A stretch of 64,000 nucleotides of DNA from Buxus sempervirens (taxonomy: Eukaryota > Streptophyta > Magnoliopsida > Buxales > Buxaceae). Shown one piece after another: positions 44,537 through 56,586 of the stretch; the stretch's first letter is position 1; the number at the start of each line of letters is the position of its first letter. Location of the stretch: positions 40,293,949 to 40,357,948 of the forward strand of contig OX387182.1 of assembly GCA_947561395.2 (NCBI GenBank), written 5' to 3'. The translations under genes and the position numbers were made by a program. Below the pieces are notes generated by a model. That model saw nothing but the letters and a program-made list of their open reading frames with translations, did no database searches and was not told where the DNA came from.

Positions 44537-47521
44537 TGTAACGCCCCGAACCCGGGTCAGTGCAAACCGGCACCCAACCCGAACCCGGTTCGCTACTGTA
44601 ACCACCAAAGTCCAGTTCAACAATCAAACCCGAGGTATTACCACGAAGCTGGGGTCAGATACAAACTAAGATTCATAATAATTTTAAAACTAATTAATTA
44701 CATAGAGTTCTGGTGGAAAATAAAACAATTCTTTATTTAATTTACTCAATTCAGTTTATAATAAAGTTTATCTAATCAACATGTGACATTAATACCAATT
44801 ACAATTCTACCCATCAAATTAAAACCCTATCTTCACGATCTCTCCAAGCAACCTCAAAAATAGGGGAAAACGGAGTGAGATTTACATCTCAGCAAGTAGC
44901 AGGTGCATGCAATTAGAAACAGTCCAATGTAAGCAAATAGTCATGAGGTATGCGATTAATCAGCGATAAGGCGATGAATTCAATTTATCTATAGTAATTC
45001 TAAATAAAGCGATAAAACAGATAATCATGTATAAATACCAGCAATTGGATGTTAACGAGGTAAAATCGACAAAAGCGACAAAACATGTGCCATTGCAGGA
45101 CTCACAAAGATGATAAGTATTTGAGATGACACTCAACTAAATGCTATACCACCGTGCAGCTTAGGGGTAGTGCTACTAATGATACTCAAGCCCCATGCAA
45201 CGCAGTTTTAGACAAGAGCCGTAGTCACCGACTTATGCGCACGAACTCAACAGAGTTGGTATGTACCACCAGCATGCAGCATCCGAATCAATACATGGAG
45301 GTGACTGCTTATCCACATGTACAGGGAATCACCAGTGGCTCACCGAGGTGTCCCTCCAGACATAGGACCTTCTAGAGCAAACTAACTTGCAAGGGAAGCA
45401 CGTTCGCACATAGGAGTAACTCAACCCAAACAAAATACCACTTAGCTAACCAGCTAAAACTATGGATCCATATATAGCTAAGCCTACTGACACAAACCAC
45501 GATAAAACCACATATGGGAGGTCACGCTACTATAGGAGGCATACACACTTTTACCCGTAAAGGATTACACATCTCTACACAGAGAATTACCCCTCTCTGC
45601 TGTAAAAGCTAGTATCAACTCAACCACAGAAGTCATACCACTCGACCATAAAAGAAAAGCGAATAACATCATACCACATACCAATCCATACCAAAATATT
45701 CAATTCCAAGAGAAACCCATGATTCAATCCTTAATAATCCAAATAAAGCCCTTTTCAGAATAACATATGCAATTTCCCAATTATATTCGAAATAAAACTC
45801 ATGTATCATAAATTCGACAAAATCTGAGTTTATGCAATTCCAAAAACCAATATTCCTGTTTAAAGTACAAACCAGAAGTAATTCAAGTCTTGCTTAGAGT
45901 TTTCCTTATTAACCCCTTTATTATAAACCAAGTTCCCCTCTTAATACTTAGGATAGTTTCTTGTTAAGTTTTCCTGTATTTTTATTCTCTAGCATATCCT
46001 ACAGACCTAAAATATAGTTTAGAAGGTGTTTTTATCCTATAATTACCAGTACTATTATTCCTAACAATATCCCATACCATTAAGACCTTTTCATGCACCC
46101 ACCTTACATTATAACCTCCAATTAGTTGGTTAAAGTTCCCTATTTAATTTTATAAATTTTTATATTTTAATTAGGTCTTTATAAAGATGCTAGTTTGCTT
46201 AACTAATCAGAAAATTTATTGGATATTAATTCGTATTACAAAATCCTCAAAATCTACAAATTCTACATAGAGCGCCTGCCTCTACAGGGTTGGGCGGTCC
46301 TAGGTGCTCGTGCAAATTTCTGCTATAAATTTCCAGATTTTCCAATTTTGGATTTTTAGGCTTTTGCTATATGTTCAATCAATCTAAATTAATCTACTAA
46401 CATTCTAAATCATATTTAAAGCCTTCTAGATTAATTTTTTTCAATTGAATACAATCTTACGATTATTTACATGATCAAACCAACTTTTCTTCTTTACTTT
46501 AACAAATCCTTCAAGAATACCAATCATTAAAATATAAACACTTTGATTCAATGTAAATACAGTTCTGACTAATCCATTGAAACCATATTAAATCACAGAA
46601 AACGAAATCATGCAGTTCCTCCAGTTTTCAAGGGTTACTACTTGCCTCATACGCTAAAAATCCATCTTCCATTGAAGTCTCTAATTCTGGACCTAATTTT
46701 TGCTCCCAAACGCACCAATCTAGAGTTTCCCAATTCACATCTCCACCGTTCACATTGTAGTTCCATCAGTAAAGATATAAACCTCCAAATTTGAAGTCGA
46801 TCCACCGTACGGATTTTTCCCGATCTCGATTTTATGGAGACTTGTCGGACAACTCCATTAACAGCCTTCTTCCTTTCTCTCACTATAAAACCCACGAAAA
46901 TTTTCTCTTGTCTCATCTTAATCTCCTATTTATACTTGGCTTTAGAAGTTCTAAACCAACCCTAATAGGCTCCTTTAATTTGGGATAACCCAACCAAGGT
47001 CTAATTAAAGTCTAATTCATTCTAATTAATTCCTACTTTTTCTCCACATTCTATTTTTCTACTAAAACATTACTAATTAAATCTCTTATCATCTAAACTT
47101 CTACTTACAACCTATTTTCGTGCATAATAATTAATTAAACCTTAATATCACCTAAAACCTTATTATGTTACTTTTTCTCCAAATTAAGACTTCTTAATTA
47201 CCATTTTTCCACATTTAGGCTTTTATTAATTCCTTTTAATTTCTAACTTGTCTAAATAAATTATTTTCTTCTATTTTCTAGTCCTAGTTTTTATTTAATG
47301 ATCAATTTATTAATTACCCTTTTTCTAAAAATTACCAAAATACCCTTTTAGGCTAATTTCCTTAAAAGTTCTTCTTTATTTATAACTTCTTACCTATTTG
47401 AATTACTTATCCTCTAAATCTTCACTTTTTATTTTAATTATAACTTAACTCATATTTTCTTTTATTTATATATATATATATATATATATTTATTTATTAT
47501 GTGAATATTTTGGGTTTTACA
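44537..47521 (-). mobile_element. T family LTR with Tekay-type pol junction
   Basis: Plus-strand limits are TGTAACGCCCCGAACCCGGG and TGGGTTTTACA. The candidate 5-mer GAAGT on the left is not repeated on the right, so it is not a solo LTR. Instead, read on the minus strand, the sequence just before the LTR is AATTTCGAGGTCAAAATTTT then GTGGGAAGGA. This closely follows the end of pol in Tekay/Del chromoviruses (NFEDxI..RGGE, then TGTAAYRCCC). So this is the 3' LTR of a minus-oriented element whose body is mostly lost. Confidence 0.8.
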
Positions 47522-47565
47522 TCCTTCCCACCTAACAAAAATTTTGACCTCGAAATTTAAAACAA
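47522..47565 (-). pseudogene. Tail of a Tekay-type pol ORF
   Basis: Minus strand reads NFEVKIFVRWEG immediately before the LTR. In Tekay/Del chromoviruses the polyprotein ends with a comparable NFEDEIxxRGGE segment running to the 3' LTR. Nothing of integrase or reverse transcriptase is recognisable further in, so only this stub remains. Confidence 0.55.
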
Positions 47566-49077
47566 TCATCTTCATTCTATACTTCATAACAAAATTCCAG
47601 CAATTCAAAACAATTCAAAGTTTCTCTCATTTCAATTCCATTTCTCAAAATATAATTTAACTTCAAAAATACTGTAGAAGAACACTACCAATCTCCTATC
47701 ATCAATTTGTACATATAAACGCGTCCGCTTATATGCAAGCTTGAGAAGAAAATCACAGGTTCCTTCTAGTCTAACTTGTATCACAATATTGCATCCACAC
47801 TACATATTTACACACACCTATTTGTACTAATACATATCCCATGTTGCATGAGGTTTCACATTTAGATGCAATTCCACATTGTACACTGCTTCACCACACC
47901 TTGGCATGTCCTAATGCAACTGGCTCAACAAGCAACAAACTATATCCAGCAATAATAATTTAACTATGCATCCATCCTCAATATAATTTTGCGATCAGAT
48001 ATATTATTATATATATATCAATCAATTCTAAATAGTTATTTGTGAGACAGCATATATATCAAAAATGTTGATTTGCAATTACCAAAAATTTCTGGATAAT
48101 CTTCATACTCTGATTATTATTCTAGATAAAGTTTTAAATTTGTATGTATTCCCTAATAATTTGAATTTTTAGTGTTTTCAGATATAATTATTTTACTGCA
48201 TTCATCTCTGCTTTATATTCCTTATGATCGTGTGCTATTATAAATTTCTTTAGTTATTACCCAATTACAATTATCTCTATTTTATTTAATTTTTAGTTTA
48301 TTAATTCTTAAAGAACTGGGCGCTCAGTGCTTCGATCAAAGGGCGCTGAGGATGGCCGACTTGGGTTTAAAACCCTAAGACATGTGCTCCTTAGCGCTTG
48401 TTTTAAAAGAAAGGTTTTATAAACTAATGCTCACTCCCTCTCTTTCTCTCGCGATCGAACAAACTTCCCCAACGCTCAACTTCGCCAAGCACTGTTCTTC
48501 TTGGCGATCGACTTCTCATCATCAAACGCCCACCTCTTCTTCTCCATTCTGCAATCACAGGTAAACATCAAGCTCATCTTCTTCCATAAAAATTTTCCGC
48601 ACACCACACGCACGGCTAGGGCTCGGTTTTCCTTCAAAATTTTGATTTCAAACTTAATTGTTGGGGCATGCTGTTAAAATTTGCTTCTTTATCTTCTAGA
48701 CATCTCATATTAGTGATTTGATTCTATTTTAATCGAAGATTTGGTTGTGTGTTACATTTTATTTGAAAATCCCAATTTCTGTTTACGATAGAACACAAGT
48801 GCCGACCCGATTGCCTTGAGCGATCCTGAGTGATCTTAGGCTCTCGGCCTAATTTTTGCAGAATTTGTTCCCTTTTCAATTTCTTTCAAATGATTTCTAT
48901 TTAGGACCTGTTTAGCGCTTTTCTAGTCCATATTTGCATACGTTTTACCTTGGTTTGATTTCTTAATTTGTGCAATTGTTCCTAACTCATCTTGTGTTTG
49001 TTCATGTTCTTATTTTCTTTGTTCCCCTTTTTATGTTCTTTATCTCTATTCCAATTCTTCTTTATTCTGAATCCTAG
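47566..49077. other. Non-coding retroelement debris and leader
   Basis: AT-rich DNA with a (TATATA) tract near 48010. From about 48315 there is a GC-rich patch (CTGGGCGCTCAGTGCTTCG, GGGCGCTGAGG), then a CT-rich leader with CACAG|GTAAAC near 48560, and a T-rich run up to the ATG at 49078. The order resembles an LTR leader feeding the ORF that follows. Confidence 0.4.
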
Positions 49078-49490
49078 ATGGCTAGGACCTCGGTAGGGAA
49101 TCCCTCTAAGAGAGCTATGGTCGACCAGAGGGATGTCAGGTTTTATTCTGATATAGAGAAGGAAAAATATGAGGAGCGTTTCCGTCTTAGGACGATCCTC
49201 TTAGAGAGGAGTGTTGTGTTTGAGGACTTTGCTCCTACCATTCTGAGTCTGATTGAGGGTAGAGGGTGGCTATCCCTCTTTAGTGGTTTTGCTCCCACTT
49301 GTCAGGAGCTGGTTAAGGAGTTCTATAGCAACATCCATGAGATTTCTCCTAACCGGACTTCTTTTTATTCTTATATTAGAGGCACTAGATTCATTGTTTC
49401 TCCTGACTTTGTTTCCACTAGCCTTCATATTCCTAGGGTGGAGCACCCTATCTACCCTTATTCAGGTGAGGCCACATCAGACTTCTCTAC
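49078..49490 (+). pseudogene. Plant retroelement ORF fragment (putative plant transposon protein domain)
   Basis: From ATG 49078 the frame gives ARTSVGNPSKRAMVDQRDVR, then RTILLERSVVFEDFA, GRGWLSLFSGFAPTC, LVKEFYSNIHE and RGTRFIVSPDFVSTSLHIP. Plant genomes carry many proteins with this layout: erRxhxLERxxxF, then a GW block, then (V/L)(R/K)EFYxN, then VRGxxxxfxxxxIxxxLxIP. They are annotated as putative plant transposon protein and are linked to gypsy (Athila-like) elements. Only about 138 residues match. From about 49490 the frame runs into antisense T LTR sequence and ends at 49680. The full 200-residue frame is therefore a chimera of a truncated ORF and an LTR. There is no zinc knuckle or pol. 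Confidence 0.6.
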
Positions 49491-51949
49491 TCTACACAAA
49501 GGATTACCCATCTCTGCCGTAAAAGCTAGTATCAACTCAACCACAGAAGCCGTACCACTCAACCGTAAAAGAAAAGCGAATAACATCATACCACATACCA
49601 ATCCATACCAAAATATTCAATTCCAAGAGAAACCCATGATTCAATCCTTAATAATCCAAATAAAGCCCTTTTCAGAATAACATATGGAATTTCCCAATTA
49701 TATTCGAAATAAAACTAATGTATCATAAATCCGACAAAATCTCAGTTTATGCAATTCCAGAAACCAATATTCCTGTTTAAAGTACAAACCAGAAGTAATT
49801 CAAGTCTTGCTTAAAGTTTTCCTTATTAACTCATTTATTATAAACCAAGTTCCCCTCTTAATACTTAGGATAGTTTCTTGTTAAGTTTTTCTGTATTTTT
49901 ATTCTCTAGCATATCCTACAGACCTAAAATATAGTTTAGAAGGTGTTTTTATCCTATAATTACTAGTAATATTATTCCTAACAATATCCCATACCATTGA
50001 GACCTTTTCATGCACCCACCTTACATTATAACCTCCAATTAGTTGGTTAAAGTTCCCCATTTAATTTTATAAATTTTTAGATCTTAATTACGTCTTTATA
50101 AAAATGCTAGTTTGCTTAACTAATCAGAAAATTTATTGGATATTAATTCGTATTACAAAATCCCAAAAATCTACAAATTCTACATAGAGCACTTACCTCT
50201 ACAGGGTTAGGTGGTCTTGGGCTGTCCTAGGCACTCGTGCAAATTTCTGCTATAAATTTCCAGATTTTCCAATTTCGGATTTTTAGGCTTTTGCTATATG
50301 TTCAATCAGTCTAAATTAATCTACTAACATTCTAAATCATATTTAAAGCCTTCTATGTAGCGCCCCGGATCCGGGTCTGCCCTATCACGGCACCAACCCG
50401 TACCCGAGACCTACTTATGGGCCCAATAGAACCTGATTAATACAATTCATCTGGGCAATTACAAAGTAATTATTGGAGTGCATAACTAAAGAAGCATGGA
50501 ATAAAAATTTTCCATCCAATAAAAGATTTCCTGTATTACAATCTCCAAAACAGATATATGTGCATACCAAATATAACTAAGGCATCTAATTGCTCACAAG
50601 TTCCTTCCCAAATATATAGACATATATAAAAGATATCTCCCAACGTATAAGTCCAAAAGTATTACTTACATTCCATTTACAACTTTCCCAAACCAAAATA
50701 CATCATCATAAAGAGGATCCTACTATGGGTAGTAGTAGTAGTCCTTGGGTCTATAGTCTGGATCTCCCTCTATGCATGGCTCACCGGAGGATCTGAAAAC
50801 AAATCTGGTAAAACAAAACACGCGTGAGACATAAAGTCCCAGTAAGCAGTAAACATGCATGGATAGAAACAGTTTATGCAGATTTATAACATCATGATCA
50901 CATTCACAATTATAAAATGTAAATCTCAAGTCAAAGCATCTCAATCGGATAATATATGAAATCAAATCTGCAATTAGAATCAAATACTGCAAGTATGTCT
51001 TGTTAGGACTCGTAAGTTGGCGTGTCTCTAAATTAGGTTAATGTCCCTTGTCCATTTGCCACCTACACGACTTACAGAGAAAAGCCTAGCTAGGGACATC
51101 TCAGCAAGCGGAGCACCCACATATGGATTGGCAAGTGACAACCAAAGTAATAATCAAGGCTAAGTGGAATGCCCCATCCATTGCTGAACCAAACCGTATG
51201 AATCACAAGAACGTCCCACCGATGCCCCATGGTGGGTGGTTGCCGCAGCACCTCTATGCCCCAAGAGGGCCTCACTAATACCCCACAGTGGAAAGCTGTA
51301 TGGACAAGGAAAATTAACGCTAACAAGCTAACACCAGCACACTAATAGACTCACTGTGGATCCACACTAAGAACAATGTCCAATTAGACGACTCACAACT
51401 CAAAACAAACCAATCAAATCAAATCCATAACCGGTGTTCAATCCAAGGCCAAGTGGAATACCCCATCTACCGCCAAATCACAACATAAACCAAGTGGAAT
51501 TCCCCATCCACTATCACATCAACCAAGGCCAAGTGGAATTCCCCATCCACTGCAAGCAAAACCATAAGTCAAAAGCCTTGCCAAATCATATAAGAGTTTT
51601 TCAAAATTGTCTCCATAAATCCAAGCCAATCAAAACGAAAGTCATAAAATCCTCAAAACACATTTTCGATGAGTGGGATGATCTTAGGAATCCCAAATAA
51701 GTCACCATACCAAAATTCAATGGATTCCGAGACAAAAAGTTTTGGACCTCAAAAATATTGCAAGTCTGGTTGAAAACGTTGACTTTTTGGTGTCGAATTT
51801 TTCTAGACAAATGTACAAGGGGTTTGGGGCTCAAATTCTGGTTGTAGTCTATTGGAGGGTATATAAATCATCTAGAATTTTCTGGGCCTCTGAATCATTC
51901 ATTTGGATATCAAACTCAAAAAGTGGCCCTTTTTGAAAATCGAGAAAAT

Positions 51950-52110
51950 CGGAAATTTAGGCATGAACTGGAAAATTGACTTTTTATTGGTTGAGAATTG
52001 GGCCTTGAGAGTCTTTTTATTGGTTCCAAATGGGGGGTAAGACCTTATTTACATGTAAAGACTTAAGTAAATGGAGTAATAAATACACAAGACATTTACT
52101 TCGAGAAGCT
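51950..52110 (+). repeat. LTR D-like segment inside the B-type LTR
   Basis: GAACTGGAAAATTGACTTTT, AATTGGGCCTTGAGAG, CCAAATGGGGGG, TTATTTACATGTAA and AAGTAAATGGAG follow the order of 32625-32760 in LTR D, on the plus strand. The host LTR is in minus orientation. It may be a nested remnant or a recombinant block. Confidence 0.65.
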
Positions 52111-52169
52111 TGGGTTGTTTGGAAAAGGGTTGAGGAGAAAAATGGTGAAGAACAATCAAAAACAGGTCC

Positions 52170-52380
52170 ACGATTAGCCCCTGGATTAGTCGCCCAGGGG
52201 CGATTAGCTTTAGCGCGCGGATGTTGAGGTTCAAGGTTCGGGCATTGAGGTTTAAAGTGCGCGCGCCCAAGTTTAAAACAAGGTCGACGCGCGCGCGCTA
52301 AGGTTTGACGTTCGCGCGTTAAGGCAATACGCAAGGCAACGTTCGTGCGTTCCCTTTGAACATGCGCGCGTTAAGGTTCT
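52170..52380. repeat. GC-rich GCGCGC cassette in the B-type LTR
   Basis: CpG-dense text with TTTAGCGCGCGGATG, TGCGCGCGCCC, GACGCGCGCGCGCTAAGG, GTTCGCGCGTTAAGG and ATGCGCGCGTTAAGG. Units GCGCG(C/T)TAAGGTT recur at irregular spacing. It sits about 0.6-0.8 kb downstream of the minus-strand TATA-like site. Confidence 0.75.
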
Positions 52381-53039
52381 AGATTAATCTTCCAAGTTAA
52401 TCCTGATTCGCGATTTTAGATAACAGAGACTTGTCTTTTGGGGGTTTGGCTCAGGATTAATTTTAAATTTTCAGGATTAATCGCTACCTCGGGATTTCAG
52501 ATATTTTTGGCTATTTTCGACTCTAAACTCATACAACTCCTTTCTAACCTTTCCAACACCAAATGGGATGATCATAAATCATCCCAAAACACTTAAAAAC
52601 ACATTTTAAAACCAAGATTCATTCCAAATCCTCATGAACACCCATCAAACCCTAATCCAAAATATGATCAATGGAGGTTGTAAATCCATGGCAAATCAAT
52701 GTAAAACTAATCAAGAGCATTATACAATCAAAACCTACGAATTTTAGAAACAAGTAGCAACATGTCAGATCATTTCTTCAATAAAATCCAATCCTAGACA
52801 AAGAATACGAATTTTTGGTAATTCATTTTGTTTGGAAGGGTTTGCTACTTACTTGTTAATGGAGAAGCAAAACTTCTCTTCAAGCTCCCCTCTTCTTCTC
52901 CTTCAAGCTTTTCAAGTGAGCTCCCACTCTTCTTCTTGTTCTATACGTCCAAGGCAAGAGAAATGGGCTTTCAAACACTTAATTAGAAATTAGGGCATCC
53001 TTTTATATGCCCAAGTTTTGGGTCTTTCAAATCTGCCCC

Positions 53040-54235
53040 TAAACAAGGCTTTTATTCGACTAAAACCCTTGGAGGGTACCTTAGTGTTAAGTATGGGAGT
53101 ACCTTATTGATAAGTAGAGGGTACCTTAGTATTATTTGCAGGGTTACCCAGGTGTTTTAAGGGGTTCTTCCTTAGCCATTTCAAAAGGCATACTCTAGGG
53201 ATGCTTGGGGGTACTTTAGTTATACAAGATGGGATACCCTAGGGTGAAGTGGGAGTACCTTAGTGTTATTGAGAGGGTACTTTAGTGTTTCAAGGGATTT
53301 ACCTTAGTCGTTCTAAAGGATAAACTTTAGATAAGCTTAGGGGGGTGTACCTTAGTTATATTGAAGAGGGGTACTTAGTTATAGAAGGGGTGTACCTTAA
53401 TTATATGAGGAGGTACATTTAAGTAATACAAGGAGGGTGTACCTTAGGTAATATAAGGGATGTACCTTAGGTATATTGGAGGTACTTTAGTGATATAAAG
53501 GGGGTACCTTAACTGTATAAGGGGTTATACCTTAGGCAAAACAGTGGGGGGATTACCTTACTTATATAAGGGTTACTTTAATTAGACAAAAGGGGGTACT
53601 TTGGCTATATAGGGGGTGTACCCTAGGTAAAACAGTGGGGGTACCTTACTTATTTGAGAGGAGTACCTCTAGGAAATACAAGGGTGTACCCTAGGTAATG
53701 TAAGGGATGTACCTTAGTAATATAAGGGGGTACTCTAGCTATACAAAGGGGGTACCCTAGCTATATAAGGGAATGTACCTTAGGTAAACAAGGGGGTACT
53801 TTAAGTAAAACAGTGGGGTACCTTAGTTAAAATAAAGGAATACCTTAGGCAATACAAGTGAGGTACTTTAGGTATAATTAGGAGGTACTTTAAGTATTTG
53901 AATGGGGTACCTTAGGCAATACAGTGGGGTACCTTAGCTAATATGAGTGACGTGCCTTAGGTAATATAAGGGGGTACTTTGGGCATACAATGGGGGTACC
54001 TTGGGTAATACTTGGGTGTACTTTGGGCATACAATGGAGGTACCTTAAGTATAGAAGTGAGGTATCTTGAGTATACTTAAGAGGTTATTTGGGCATTCTT
54101 GAAAGATACTTAAGGTACACTAGAGAGGTACCTTGGGTATTCTTAAGAGTTACTATAGGTACTCTTAGGGGATAATTTGGGTACACTTGGGTATATTCTG
54201 AAAGTACTTTAGGTACACTTAGACTGATTGGAGGG
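53040..54235. repeat. GGTACCTTAG minisatellite
   Basis: About 35-40 irregular units of 25-35 bp have the core GGGGTACCTTAGGTAATA, variants GTACTTTAG and GTACCCTAG, and spacers such as TATATAAGG and AAACAGTGG. It explains much of the extra length of this LTR relative to the T family. No frame of interest. Confidence 0.92.
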
Positions 54236-55208
54236 TAACTTAGCCAATCGAAATTGAGAACATAACATTAATTAGCTTACCTTAATAACCTTCAATAGAG
54301 ATCACTTTGGTTTCCCCCAATTCTTTAAGCTTGATCCACATCCATCTCACCTTCATAATACAAGTACTTAATTAGCCTAATAATCACACTTTAAGTAATT
54401 AAACTTAATAATTAAGGTATAATCCGGGTTGGGGTTTTACATTCTAGATTAATTTATTTCAATTAAATACAATCTTACAATTATTTACATGATCAAACCA
54501 AGTTTTCTTTGTTACTTTAACAAATCCTTCAGAAATACCAATCATTAAAATATAAACACTTTGATTCCATGTAAATACAGTTCCGACTAATCCATTCAAA
54601 CCATATTAAATCACAGAAAACGAAATCATGCAGTTCCTCCAGTTTTCAAGGGTTACTACTTGTCTCATATGCTAAAAATCCATCTTCCATTGAAGTCTCT
54701 AATTCTGGAACTGACTTTTGCTCCCAAACGCATCAAGCTAGAGTTCCCCAATTAACATCTCCACCGTTCACATTGTATTTCCATCAATGAAGAGCTAAAC
54801 CTCCAAATTTTAAGTCGATCCACCGTACGGATTTTCCTTAATCTTGATTTGATGGGGACTGGTCGGACAACTCCATTAACAGCCTTCTTCCTTTCTCTCC
54901 CTCTTTTCTCTCATTATAAAACCGACGAAAATTCTTTCTTGTTTCACCTTAATCTCCTATTTATACTTGGCTTTAAAAGTCCTAAACCAACCATAATAGG
55001 CTCCTTTAATTTGGGCTAACCCAACCAAGGTCTAATTAAAGTCTAACTCATTCTAATTAATTCCTACTTTTTCTGCACCTTCTATTTTTCTACTAAAACA
55101 TTACTAATTAAATCTCTTATCATCTAAACTCCTACTTACAACCTATTTTCGTGCATAATAATTAATTAAACCTTAATATCACCTAAAACCTTATTATGTT
55201 ACTTTTTT

Positions 55209-56586
55209 TCCCACCACAACCTGAATTCCACCAACCAATTCTAGAACCCATACTGATCAGGGAGGAGGAAACTAAATCAATAAAGGAAAAATAAATGGAA
55301 AACATGAGGGAGGAGATGGAAAAGAAGTTCTTGAATAAGTTGGAGAGGATACAAAACGAGCTGAGGGAAGTGAAAGGGGTGAATAAATTCGGAGGCACAA
55401 ATTTCGAAGACATGTGCCTATACCCTGATGTAAGTTTACCGGCTAAATTTAAATGCATAGATTTTGATAAATATGATGGCACAGGCTGTCCAATGAGCCA
55501 TTTGAAGTTATACTGCGGGGCTTTATGCCAATTTGGCCGGGATGACGGCATACTGATTCAGCTCTTTCAGAGGAGCTTAACTGGAGATGCTTTGAGGTGG
55601 TTTGCCACCTTGGATCATGAAAGGATAAGAAAGTGGAAGGACTTGGCAGATGCCTTCTTGGCACAATACAGGTTCGACTCTGAGATTATACTAGATAGGT
55701 ATGACATGATGAGGATGACGAAGAGAAATGATGAGACCATAAGGCAATATGCTAAGAGGTGGAGGGATTTGGCTGCACAAGTTAGGCCACCCATGGGAGA
55801 ACCAGAAATGATTTCAACTTTCATCATGACATTGGGGCAACCCTTCTACAATTACCTTGTGGGTTAGACCACCACCAGTTTTGCTGCCCTAATGCAAGTG
55901 GCGGATAGAATTAAGGATGGGATTAGATTAGACAAAATAGTTGATCATTCTGCCATGGTCGCTTAACAAGACTCCACTACCTTCTCAGCCCAAAGGAAAG
56001 GTAATGGAAAGAAAAAATCTGAGGAAAGGAGAGAAGCAGAAGTGAATATGGTGCAACTTCCTAAGGAACCCTTTCAAATCAATCTCAATCAATCTCCTAT
56101 CAAGTCAACTCATCAAGTTCCTTTACCTCCTATCTAGATCAATGTACCCTTAAACCAATAAGCTCCCAAGGAGGAAAACGAAGTAAGAAAAAGAAAGGAA
56201 TTTTCTAAACTGCCTATGAGACCATCTAAACTCTTGCATACCTTACTTCAGAAGGGTTATGTGACTTTGAAGTTGCCAAACCCTCATGCAAGCAAGGGGA
56301 AGAGTTATTATTCATTTGCAATCTGTGATTATCATATGAGCACTCCAGGGCATACCACTGATCGGTGCTTAGCCCTAAAGCATGCAATCTAGGATTTGTT
56401 GGATAATAATTCCTTATCATTCAATTCAGTCACACCCATCCCATCTACTAATAACAATGGGGCAAGCAGTTCAAATGCAGTAGGGGCAATTTTTTCAGGA
56501 AAAAAAAAGATTTGACCCTTCTTAACTTATTGCTCCGGTAGGTACCACAGTCCGGGTTTATTTTGAAAAAGAAGATGAATGGAGCC
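55209..56586 (+). pseudogene. Tat/Ogre-type gag, broken, left of the LTR insertion
   Basis: Gag of a Ty3/gypsy Tat-lineage retrotransposon, the structural protein of the virus-like particle. From ATG 55295 there is a charged coiled-coil start, then KFKCIDFDKYDGTGCPMSHL, LIQLFQRSLTGDALRWF, KWKDLADAFLAQYRF, YAKRWRDLAAQVRPP and FIMTLGQPFY. These are in the order of the Tat gag core (about residues 50-190). Further on, after stops, comes a Cys/His segment, CDYHMSTPGHTTDRC. Premature stops lie at 55865 (TAG), 55964 (TAA), 56135 (TAG), 56159 (TAA) and 56390 (TAG). A one-base shift falls at the A-run 56500-56508, with TAA at 56523 in the new frame. It is split at 56586 by a family C solo LTR and resumes at 62983. 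Its 5' flank joins a truncated T LTR at 55208. Non-functional. Confidence 0.88.

Larger units (their letters stand above)
50356..54441 (-). mobile_element. Solo LTR, B type, TSD TTCTA
   Basis: A 4086-bp unit starts TGTAGCGCCCCGGATCCGGG and ends TTGGGGTTTTACA. It is flanked by TTCTA at 50351-50355 and 54442-54446. The empty site AAGCCTTCTAGATTAATTT is present in the sister T LTR at about 46430. Minus orientation; a TATATAAAA-like site on the minus strand lies at about 53002-53009. Segments, left to right: a B core shared with 27190, short repeats (CCAAGTGGAATTCCCCATCC, 51440-51560), a stretch like LTR D (51950-52110), a GC-rich cassette (52170-52380), a leader, and a 1.2-kb minisatellite. Confidence 0.93.
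49491..55208 (-). mobile_element. Truncated T LTR fragment, interrupted by a B-type LTR
   Basis: 49491-50355 matches about 45570-46440 of the LTR at 44537, and 54447-55208 matches 46440-47175, often base for base. Both ends are cut: the left joins a retroelement ORF, the right joins a Tat gag leader at TTACTTTTTTTCCCACC. No terminal TG/CA remains, so it arose by deletion or recombination, not by a simple insertion. The two T copies together give the empty site of the nested B-type LTR. Confidence 0.85.

Noticed and set aside
52017-52334. Minus-strand 105-residue Arg/Ala-rich frame
   Set aside because: It spans the GCGCGC cassette of the B-type LTR and has repeat-driven composition.
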